The notes under the pieces are model-generated. The model ran no database searches and was not told the DNA's origin. It worked only from the letters and a program-made list of their open reading frames with translations. From NCBI GenBank assembly GCA_964350605.1, contig CAYGKP010000057.1:1-12949 (forward strand): a DNA stretch of 12,949 nucleotides. The letters are read 5' to 3'. The stretch is from CAYGKP01 sp964350605 (GTDB taxonomy: Bacteria > Bacteroidota > Bacteroidia > Cytophagales > JAAEPT01). Made by a program: the position numbers and the translations under genes. Below, one piece after another: positions 6,609 through 12,949 of the stretch. Numbering within the stretch: the first letter of the stretch is position 1; each line of letters opens with the position of its first letter.

Positions 6609-7592
6609 GTGGCGGGTGATTGGCTTTTTTATTGCAACGCCACTGCTACTACCGGCCTGGGCCACTTGATGCGTTGTTCCAACCTGGCAAAAGCCCTTCG
6701 GTCTGTCAATCCAGACCAGAAAATCCGCTTCGCCGGTCGGTTTGATGGGTTCGCCCAGTCAATCCTTCGGCTGAGCAATTTCGAGGCAATTGAAGTGAAC
6801 GACCTCGCTAAACTGAGTGAGGTGATGCCGCTCCCCAGTTTGGTGTTCTGGGACAGCTACGAATTGACCCAAACCCAACTTGACTGGCTGGCCAAGCAGC
6901 CCTTCCAAGTGGCTTGCTTCGACGACTTCCATACGCTGGATCTCGGTGGCATGGACCTGGTGATAAACTTCACTGTCGGCGCAGTGGCAATGGGCTACGA
7001 TGCCAAGCGCAGTCTTTTGGGCAGTCACTACCTGCCCGTCCGCCCAGAGCTCGTGCCCATACGGGAGTGCAACCTGTCTCGTCCAGTGCCAGTACCAAGG
7101 AACCTATTGGTCCTGATGGGCGGTAGCGATCGCAGTGGCCTTCGGCCCAAGCTATTGCCGGTGCTAGCCGATGTCTTTCCCCAGGCAAGCATCACCTACT
7201 TGAGCGACGAACCACTGGCGGGCTTTGATCAGCCTCCCTTTCACTCGGTGCCCTTTCGATTGGAGGTGGAACACTACTACGAGCCCGCCGATCTTGTTAT
7301 CAGCGGTGGTGGGCTGGCGAAGTACGAGGCCGCGTTTTGTGCCATTCCAAATGCCACATTTTCGCAAACGCGCGACCAACAATCGGAAACCGATCAATTT
7401 GCTGCACTCGGCCTGACCTTAGACCTAGGTCTTGCCGAACACTTCGAAGCAAAAAAGGCAATCGCTGGTTTGCGTAGGCTTGCCGAACCTGAAACCCGCG
7501 AAGCGCAACGAGCCGCTTCGCTCGAAAATTTCCGCAGCGACTCGCCAATCTTGCTGGCCCAAGCCCTGATCAAGCGGCTGGCCTCGCACTAG
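6609..7592 (+). CDS. pseG: UDP-2,4-diacetamido-2,4,6-trideoxy-beta-L-altropyranose hydrolase, PseG
   Basis: PseG removes UDP from the diacylated amino sugar, giving the free hexose used by PseI. The 327-residue protein has the GT-B-like build of the family. GLGHLMRC at 16-23 carries the catalytic histidine (H19, equivalent to H17 of the C. jejuni enzyme), WDSY is at 81-84, the second domain begins with LLVLMGGSD at 166-174, and the UDP-binding region is ADLVISGGGLAKYE at 227-240. The start is GTG 6609: a stop at 6603-6605 in the same frame rules out anything longer except CTG 6606, and the family motif begins only a few residues later. No ATG precedes the GLGH motif. Unlike its neighbours it follows a 187-base gap, so it may have its own promoter. 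The normal substrate carries a 4-N-acetyl group made by PseH, which is not seen here. Confidence 0.92.
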   Translation: MAGDWLFYCNATATTGLGHLMRCSNLAKALRSVNPDQKIRFAGRFDGFAQSILRLSNFEAIEVNDLAKLSEVMPLPSLVFWDSYELTQTQLDWLAKQPFQVACFDDFHTLDLGGMDLVINFTVGAVAMGYDAKRSLLGSHYLPVRPELVPIRECNLSRPVPVPRNLLVLMGGSDRSGLRPKLLPVLADVFPQASITYLSDEPLAGFDQPPFHSVPFRLEVEHYYEPADLVISGGGLAKYEAAFCAIPNATFSQTRDQQSETDQFAALGLTLDLGLAEHFEAKKAIAGLRRLAEPETREAQRAASLENFRSDSPILLAQALIKRLASH

Positions 7593-7610
7593 ATTACTAC
7601 CTTTCGGCTC

Positions 7611-8219
7611 ATGGACCTCAAAGCCCACTACCGCCGCCGATTTGAAGCACACGGCCCCTCGGCCGAGGCGGTTCAGTGGTCCTCCCTTGAAACCCAGCAG
7701 CGCCGCTTTGAAATCCTCACTGAGATTACCCAAAATCTGGGCTCGGTCATGGATGTTGGCGCAGGATTGGGCGACCTATTGGTTCAGCTTCGCGCAGGGG
7801 GCTGGGATCAGGCGTACCTGGGCTTCGATTTCGTGGAGGAATTTGTCCGCCATGCCCAAGAGAAGTTTCAAGCCGATACCAAGGCAAGTTTTGCCACCCT
7901 AGATTTGTGGAACGACGAATTGCCAAGTGGGTACGAGTGGATTCTACTCAGTGGTGTGTTCAACAACGAAATGGACGACAACTGGGGCTTCTTGACCCAA
8001 TCGCTTCGCAAGATGTTCGCAGCCGCCGAAAAAGGGGTAGCGTTCAATGCACTTTCTACCTATGTGGACTATCAGGACAAGGGGCTCTACTATGTCGACC
8101 CCCTGAAGGTGTTCGATTTCTGCAAACGGGAGTTAACTAAGAAGGCTACCCTGCGCCACGACTACTTGGTGAAAGCAGGCAGCATTCCCTTCGAGTTCAC
8201 CATCTATCTCTACAAATAG
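7611..8219 (+). CDS. Class I SAM-dependent methyltransferase
   Basis: This is a 202-residue Rossmann-fold methyltransferase starting at ATG 7611, 18 bases after pseG. The SAM-binding motif I is VMDVGAGLGDLL at 46-57, the acidic residue closing motif II is D73 in LGFDF, and TLDLWNDELP (96-105) is the motif III region. The short N-terminal helix (LKAHYRRRFEAHG, 3-15) is common in small-molecule and sugar methyltransferases of glycan loci. There is no membrane segment, so it acts in the cytoplasm. The substrate cannot be read from the sequence. Lying between pseG and pseI, and only 4 bases before the WbqC gene, it probably acts on the nonulosonic acid, its hexose precursor, or a linked group; O- or N-methylated nonulosonic acids are known in bacteria. 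An acyltransferase role is unlikely given the intact SAM motif. Confidence 0.9.
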   Translation: MDLKAHYRRRFEAHGPSAEAVQWSSLETQQRRFEILTEITQNLGSVMDVGAGLGDLLVQLRAGGWDQAYLGFDFVEEFVRHAQEKFQADTKASFATLDLWNDELPSGYEWILLSGVFNNEMDDNWGFLTQSLRKMFAAAEKGVAFNALSTYVDYQDKGLYYVDPLKVFDFCKRELTKKATLRHDYLVKAGSIPFEFTIYLYK

Positions 8220-8223
8220 GCCC

Positions 8224-8973
8224 GTGGTTTGCGCCATCATGCAGCCGACCTATTTGCCCTGGATTGGGTACTTCGACTTGATCGACCGGGTCGATCAGTT
8301 TGTCTATTACGACGATGTGCAAGTGGTGCGCCGCTCCTGGGCCGTCAGGAACCGGGCCAAGCAAGGCGACCAGGAAGTTTGGCTGGCCGTTGACGTAGCA
8401 CACCAGGGCAATCGTGCTGAAACCACTTTTGCGAACGCGCCTGTTACCTATGCCCACAACTGGGCGAAGAAGCACCTGAAAACCTTGGCGATGTGTTACG
8501 CCAAAACACCACATCGCGACGCGATCCTCGACCGACTGGAGCCCATTCTACAGAGCGAACCAGCTACACTGGGCGAGTTGAACATCTCGATCATTGAAAT
8601 GGTCTGCGAGGGTTTAGGCATTGATACTGAGCGGATTCGCAGCTCCTCCCTTCCTGATCTCACGGGAAGCAAAGATCAACGACTGGTGAGTGTTTGCCAG
8701 GCCATTGGCGCGGATAGCTACCTTTCCGCCCCCGGTTCGGCGGAGTACATCAACGCGACAACTCCGGGTGGTGAGTTTGTCAAAGCAGGCATCGACCTTC
8801 ACTATCATCATTACGCACACCCCACCTACCCCCAAGGCAAGGGCGATTTCTTGCCCTATCTGTGCATTGTTGATTTGCTGTGTTGGTTGGGTTGGGACGA
8901 TGCCTTATCGGTCATCCGGTCCGGGCGACGCGAACCAATTCCTTACGACAGTCTACCTACTTTAGGGGCATGA
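8224..8973 (+). CDS. WbqC-family protein
   Basis: The 249-residue protein matches the WbqC family (PF08889) along its length. It opens with AIMQPTYLPWIGYFDLID (4-21), followed by FVYYDDVQ (26-33), SWAVRN (38-43), YLSAPGSAEYI (166-176), YAHPTYPQ (197-204) and FLPYLCIVDLLCW (209-221), which are the usual family boxes. The start is GTG 8224, 4 bases after the methyltransferase stop; the next in-frame ATG, at codon 6, would remove the first strand of the family motif. The stop overlaps the start of pseI (ATGA, 8970-8973), so translation of the two is probably coupled. WbqC proteins occur in polysaccharide and amino-sugar loci, and to my knowledge their biochemistry is not firmly settled; an acyl- or aminoacyl-transfer role on an amino sugar is possible. 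Here it could supply the missing 4-N-acylation step (inference). A 9-base perfect inverted repeat lies at 8279-8297. Confidence 0.9.
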   Translation: MVCAIMQPTYLPWIGYFDLIDRVDQFVYYDDVQVVRRSWAVRNRAKQGDQEVWLAVDVAHQGNRAETTFANAPVTYAHNWAKKHLKTLAMCYAKTPHRDAILDRLEPILQSEPATLGELNISIIEMVCEGLGIDTERIRSSSLPDLTGSKDQRLVSVCQAIGADSYLSAPGSAEYINATTPGGEFVKAGIDLHYHHYAHPTYPQGKGDFLPYLCIVDLLCWLGWDDALSVIRSGRREPIPYDSLPTLGA

Positions 8974-10022
8974 ATCCTTCCTTTCAGATTGGCACCCGAG
9001 AGGTGGGCGCAGATGCCCCGGTCTTGATCATCGCCGAGCTGTCGGCCAACCACAACCAGGACTTTGAGTTGGCCCTTCGCACCATCGACGCAGCCAAAGC
9101 AGCGGGGGCCGATGCCATCAAACTCCAAACCTACACGGCCGACACCATTACACTGAATAGTGATGCGGAACCATTCCGCATCGGTGGTGGAACGGTTTGG
9201 GATGGCCAAACGCTCCACGCAGTGTACAGCGAGGCCTACACCCCTTGGGACTGGCAACCAAAACTGAAGGCCCATGCCGAGAACCTGGGCTTGCTCTGCT
9301 TTTCATCGCCCTTCGATCCCACGTCTGTGGCTTTTTTGGAGGAGATGAACATGCCCGCTTACAAGGTGGCCTCACTGGAAATTGCCGATATCCCTTTGAT
9401 CCAATTGATGGCCAAGACTGGCAAACCGATCATCGTCTCAACTGGCATCGCGGAAAAGGAAGACGTAGATCGCGCAGTCAAAGCCATTCGCGAGGCCGGA
9501 AACCAGCAAATCGCGTTGCTCAAGTGCACCACCGCCTACCCCACCCCGCTCAATGAGGTTGACCTGAAGGCCATCCCTTGGCTGGCCGAAACGTTCCAAA
9601 CCATTGTCGGACTCTCCGATCATACCATGGGGCTATCGGTACCCATCGGAGCCACGGCACTGGGCGCAAAAATCATTGAGAAACACCTAATTCTCGACCG
9701 GACCATGGGCGGGCCTGATTCCAGCTTTTCACTCAATCCAGCGGAATTCACTCAAATGGTGCAAAGCGTTCGCGACACCGAGGCTGCATTGGGCCAACCC
9801 GGGCTTCACCTGACTGAGAAAACCAAAGGTACCCGCCGATACGGCCGCTCGCTTTTCGTAGTTCAGGACATCGCGGCGGGTGAAACACTGACCGAGGCCA
9901 ACATTCGTTCGATCCGCCCTGCCGATGGGTTGCCGCCGCGCCATCTGCCCGAAGTCCTGGGCCGAAAAGCCAGCCGAAACCTAACATTCGGAGAACCCCT
10001 CGCGTGGGACGACCTGGCCTAA
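8970..10022 (+). CDS. pseI: Pseudaminic acid synthase, PseI
   Basis: PseI condenses the 2,4-diacylamino-2,4,6-trideoxy-L-altrose with phosphoenolpyruvate to make the nine-carbon pseudaminic acid. The 350-residue protein is complete: IIAELSANHNQDF (20-32), AIKLQTY (49-55), YKVASLEI (131-138) with the conserved lysine K132, TTAYPTPL (187-194), and the manganese-binding histidines H218 (SDHTMG) and H239 (IEKH). GGPDSSFSL at 247-255 is the form found in PseI rather than the GPDH form of NeuB and LegI. Residues 290-348 form the C-terminal SAF/antifreeze-like domain. The frame is open upstream inside the WbqC gene, but ATG 8970 overlaps that gene's stop by four bases and gives the family's normal start. 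It is the second NeuB-type domain in the window; unlike the one at 4649-5550 it keeps all the expected active-site residues, so it is the likely working synthase. Confidence 0.97.
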   Translation: MNPSFQIGTREVGADAPVLIIAELSANHNQDFELALRTIDAAKAAGADAIKLQTYTADTITLNSDAEPFRIGGGTVWDGQTLHAVYSEAYTPWDWQPKLKAHAENLGLLCFSSPFDPTSVAFLEEMNMPAYKVASLEIADIPLIQLMAKTGKPIIVSTGIAEKEDVDRAVKAIREAGNQQIALLKCTTAYPTPLNEVDLKAIPWLAETFQTIVGLSDHTMGLSVPIGATALGAKIIEKHLILDRTMGGPDSSFSLNPAEFTQMVQSVRDTEAALGQPGLHLTEKTKGTRRYGRSLFVVQDIAAGETLTEANIRSIRPADGLPPRHLPEVLGRKASRNLTFGEPLAWDDLA

Positions 10023-10070
10023 CACACTGCCCCAAGTTTTCTTTTCTTTGAAGGCCCCAACCGCTCGACC

Positions 10071-12599
10071 ATGACCCAGCCTACCTTACGCCAACGCATC
10101 GTCCCCCACTTGATCGCCATCGGGGTGTTTCTGCTGTTGGTGATTGTCTACTTCTCGCCCCTCTTTTTCAAGGACCACGCACCGGTAGCGAACGACGTTC
10201 TACAGTCTTTTGGTGCTGCGCAAGACGTAACCTTGCACCGGGCTCAAACTGGTGAGGAGCCTCTTTGGTTTGGTAACCTGTTTTCAGGCATGCCTTCCTA
10301 CATTCTAAACGTCTTTTTCTCTGGTGATCTCACCCATTACCTGCGGTCGGGGCTCGCCGCCATTTTCCCGAACCCGACCAACGTTGTGTTGCTCGGGTTT
10401 CTGAGCTTCTACCTGCTCATGTCGGTGCTACGTATTCGCCCACTGTTTGCGTTTCTGGGCGCGGTTGCGTTCAGTTTTTGCACCTATACGATGGTCAGCC
10501 TCGAAGCAGGTCACGTATTCAAATCGCTCGCGACCGCTTACATCCCGTTGGTTCTAACGGGTATGATCCTACTCTACCGCGGCCGTTACCTCGCAGGTGC
10601 CGCGGTGAGTGGGTTGGGCGTGGCCTTGGAACTGGGCGCACAGCACTATCAAATCACTTTCTACCTGGCGCTTATGCTGCTCGGGTTTGGAATTAACGAG
10701 CTGGTGATCGCAATCAAGGAGAAGCACATCAAACGGCTAGTGGTAGCGACCACTCTGTTCGTGGTTGCGGCGTTAATCGGCCTTGGCCCCAGCATTGGAC
10801 GAATCTGGCAAGCAAGTGAGTATAATAAATATTCCATTCGCGGTGGCGCAGAACTCACGCCCCAGTCACCTGAAGAAGAAGCGGTTGCCTCGAAAGGCGG
10901 GCTTACCAAGGACTACGCATTCTCCTGGAGTAACGGGGTGTTTGAAAGCTTTACGCTGCTCATTCCGGACCTCTATGGTGGTGCCTCGAACAAGAACTTG
11001 GGCGACAAATCCACCTTCTACGAAGACCTGAAAGGGATTGGCTATTCCTCCGGGCAGGCCCGTCAGTTGGCTGAGTCAGCACCCATGTACTGGGGCGATC
11101 AACCGTTCACCAGTGGTCCAGCCTATGCGGGTGTTCTTTCGGTGTTTCTGTTTGTTTTTGCGATGGTGACACTGAGCAACCGCCAGCGCATTTGGATCGG
11201 TGCAGCGGTACTGTTCTTCCTGGCGATTTCTTGGGGAAAGAATTTCGAGCTGCTCAACTACACGCTCTTTGACTACGTGCCGGGCTTCAACCGATTCCGA
11301 TCGGTTTCGATGGCCATCACCATTGTCATCTTCTTGATGCCTTTTGCAGGCCTCCTCGCACTCCACAAGTTGTTTACGCAGCCGAAGGCGATGGATTGGG
11401 CCAAGAAGCTGCGCACTTCGGGGATCATCACCGGAGCGTTGTTGCTAATCGGCTTCTTCGGTGCTGCGAGTGGCGATTACACGGGCTTGGTGGATGCCGA
11501 GCAGTTGGCCGGCGCACCCACGGAATTCTTGGATGCCTTGCAGGATGCACGTGCTTCACTGCTGCAAAACAGTGTTCTCAAATCGCTGGTGATTGCGGGT
11601 TTAGGCTACCTGTTGCTGCTGTATTTCCTGAAGAAAAAACTCAGCCTACAATACCTGGGCCTTGGCCTTGCAGCACTCATGGTCGTCGACCTGTGGAGCG
11701 AAAACCGCGACTACCTCAACAAAGACGACTTCGAACCAAAAGCCACTGCGCAGACTATCCGGAAAACCGAAGCCGACCGCCAGATCCTAGAGGACGAGTC
11801 GATTCACTACCGGGTCTTGAACCTGACAGTCAGCCCGTTTAACGACGCAACGACTTCGTATTACCACCGTTCGATTGGGGGCTACCACGGCTTCAAAATG
11901 CGCCGCTACCAGGACCTGATCGAACGACAACTCACACCAGAGATCGGCCAGAGTTATCAGCAATTGCAAGATTCCGGTCGTTTCTACGCGCCGCTTCCGG
12001 TGCTCGACATGCTGAACTGTAAGTACCTGATCCTACCCATGCAGAACGGACAAGCACCGATGGTTGCCGAGCGGCCTACAGGCCACGGAGCCGCGTGGTT
12101 TGTGCGATCAATCAAAGAGGTTACCAGTGCGGACCAGGAAATGGAAGCCCTCGCCAACACCCAAGTGGGCCAGACAGCCATCGTCAACAGCGAGCAGTTC
12201 GAACTACCCGCCACGACTAGCTACACGCTGACCGGCGATGCCTCGATTGAACTGGTCAAGTATGCACCGAACCGATTGACCTATCGAACGAAGAACGCAA
12301 ACCCCGGCTTCGCGGTGTTCTCCGAGATTTACTACCCAAAAGGCTGGCAAGTCACCATCGACGGGAAGGAGGCCACGCACCTGCGGGCCGACTACGTCCT
12401 TCGGGCGATGGAACTTCCAGCAGGCGAACACGAAGTTGAATTTTACTTCCACCCCCGCTCTTACGTGCTAGGCAACCAGATTGCCTTGGCCAGTTCGCTG
12501 GTGTTGATCGCCAGTCTTCTTGGGACGTTGGTCTTGGGCTGGTGGCGCCGCAAGAAGGGCATCGCGCCCACCGGGGAAGAGGAATTACTCGAGTTGTAG
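10071..12599 (+). CDS. YfhO-family multi-spanning membrane protein
   Basis: The 842-residue protein has the build of Bacteroidota YfhO proteins. There is a membrane segment at about 12-33, then a loop with D42 (APVANDVLQSF) and WFGNLFSGMPSY (66-77), and further segments at roughly 103-120, 124-142, 154-168, 174-188, 194-214, 222-240, 352-368, 373-388, 410-430, 450-466, 504-520 and 526-540. After these comes a soluble domain of about 545-800 and a last segment near 802-823 with a basic tail. In B. subtilis and Listeria, YfhO-type proteins are GT-C transferases that take sugars from undecaprenyl phosphate on the outer face of the membrane, and an Asp in the first outer loop is typical of GT-C enzymes. 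It follows pseI by 48 bases, so it may be in the same transcript or under its own promoter. Its substrate is unknown; a link with nonulosonic acid is only positional. Confidence 0.92.
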   Translation: MTQPTLRQRIVPHLIAIGVFLLLVIVYFSPLFFKDHAPVANDVLQSFGAAQDVTLHRAQTGEEPLWFGNLFSGMPSYILNVFFSGDLTHYLRSGLAAIFPNPTNVVLLGFLSFYLLMSVLRIRPLFAFLGAVAFSFCTYTMVSLEAGHVFKSLATAYIPLVLTGMILLYRGRYLAGAAVSGLGVALELGAQHYQITFYLALMLLGFGINELVIAIKEKHIKRLVVATTLFVVAALIGLGPSIGRIWQASEYNKYSIRGGAELTPQSPEEEAVASKGGLTKDYAFSWSNGVFESFTLLIPDLYGGASNKNLGDKSTFYEDLKGIGYSSGQARQLAESAPMYWGDQPFTSGPAYAGVLSVFLFVFAMVTLSNRQRIWIGAAVLFFLAISWGKNFELLNYTLFDYVPGFNRFRSVSMAITIVIFLMPFAGLLALHKLFTQPKAMDWAKKLRTSGIITGALLLIGFFGAASGDYTGLVDAEQLAGAPTEFLDALQDARASLLQNSVLKSLVIAGLGYLLLLYFLKKKLSLQYLGLGLAALMVVDLWSENRDYLNKDDFEPKATAQTIRKTEADRQILEDESIHYRVLNLTVSPFNDATTSYYHRSIGGYHGFKMRRYQDLIERQLTPEIGQSYQQLQDSGRFYAPLPVLDMLNCKYLILPMQNGQAPMVAERPTGHGAAWFVRSIKEVTSADQEMEALANTQVGQTAIVNSEQFELPATTSYTLTGDASIELVKYAPNRLTYRTKNANPGFAVFSEIYYPKGWQVTIDGKEATHLRADYVLRAMELPAGEHEVEFYFHPRSYVLGNQIALASSLVLIASLLGTLVLGWWRRKKGIAPTGEEELLEL

Positions 12600-12949
12600 G
12601 TCCTCCAAGTCGGGGAATAGCCGCGCGGTAAACTCGCGAAACGCACCCGAACCGCCCGAGCGATTCATGAGCCAGATGCCAGGGATGCGCTTCACGCGCG
12701 TGACGGCATTAGCTGGGCAGCCCGCCACACCCACGGCTTCGAGCAGGGGTACGCAGTTCACGTCATCGCCAATGTAGGCCACCCGTGAGAGCGTCGTGCC
12801 CATCATCCGGCAAATGTCCTCGACCGCCGTTCGCTTGTCTTTGATGCCATGCAGGTCGAAGTCCAAGCCTAACTTTTTGGCGCGCCAGCGGTTTAACTCG
12901 CGGTCCTCGCTGGTCACTATGCCGACCTTGAGGCCCTGTTGTTGAAGGA
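12585..12949 (-). CDS. HAD phosphatase of KdsC/NeuA-C type, C-terminal part
   Basis: The minus frame is open from the right edge to a TAA at 12587-12585, giving 120 visible residues. A GTG at 12917 is in frame, but the reading continues upstream with family-like sequence (LQQQGLKVGIVTSEDREL), so the gene is cut by the window edge and does not begin there. Visible HAD features are the motif II threonine/serine in GIVTSED, the lysine of HGIKDK, the motif IV region YIGDDVNCVPLLEAVG, CPANAV, and the GGSGAFRE tail. This is the YrbI/KdsC subfamily, which removes phosphate from 8-phospho-Kdo or 9-phospho-nonulosonates; the same domain forms the C-terminus of some acylneuraminate cytidylyltransferases, which cannot be excluded here. 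The motif I aspartates are outside the window. It converges on the YfhO gene with a 15-base overlap and no terminator between. The pseudaminic route itself needs no phosphatase. Confidence 0.87.
   Translation of the reverse strand, partial: LQQQGLKVGIVTSEDRELNRWRAKKLGLDFDLHGIKDKRTAVEDICRMMGTTLSRVAYIGDDVNCVPLLEAVGVAGCPANAVTRVKRIPGIWLMNRSGGSGAFREFTARLFPDLEDLQLE

Noticed and set aside
6462..6665. Minus-strand open frame of 67 codons across the gap before pseG
   Set aside because: It overlaps the conserved front of pseG, has no recognisable family and no typical start; kept only as an observation on the gap.
10023..10070. Promoter upstream of the YfhO gene in the T-rich stretch
   Set aside because: It has TTTG but not the TAnnTTTG arrangement and no clear -33 partner.

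Overview
The window looks like a chromosomal surface-glycan locus from a member of the Bacteroidota. The grounds are the large YfhO-family membrane protein of the kind common in that phylum, a flippase N-terminus of Bacteroidota type, almost no Shine-Dalgarno sequences before clear start codons, and tightly packed genes. GC content looks moderately high, in the fifties by eye and not computed. That would suit high-GC lineages such as Saprospiria, but the class is a guess.

Layout. On the minus strand at the left edge is the N-terminal part of a polysaccharide (Wzx-type) flippase, transcribed leftward out of the window. Diverging from it, a run of ten plus-strand genes covers 623-12599: a family 2 glycosyltransferase; a GNGPSL-motif protein resembling GT42/MptE-like glycosyltransferases; pseB; pseC; a fused protein with a NeuB-like half and an SpsF/PseF-like cytidylyltransferase half; pseG; a class I methyltransferase; a WbqC-family protein; pseI; and an 842-residue YfhO-family membrane protein. 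Converging on the last gene, with a 15-base overlap, is the C-terminal part of a minus-strand HAD phosphatase of KdsC/NeuA-C type, cut by the right edge.

How they work together. PseB and PseC turn UDP-GlcNAc into UDP-4-amino-4,6-dideoxy-beta-L-AltNAc. PseG releases the sugar from UDP, PseI condenses it with phosphoenolpyruvate to give a pseudaminic-type nonulosonic acid, and the C-terminal half of the fusion is the obvious candidate for CMP activation. The glycosyltransferase-like genes and the flippase would place the sugar on a glycan and export it. The standard 4-N-acetyltransferase PseH is not visible; instead a methyltransferase and a WbqC protein sit between pseG and pseI. This suggests a different acyl group or a late modification of the sugar.

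Most worth following: the NeuB-like/SpsF fusion beside a complete, separate PseI; an in-frame A-AAA-AAA heptamer at its domain junction followed by a -1 frame stop; the absent PseH with WbqC and methyltransferase in its place; the GNGPSL protein as a possible CMP-nonulosonate transferase; and a 187-base gap inside the otherwise compact operon. I see no RNA genes, CRISPR arrays, insertion sequences, attachment sites or origins.
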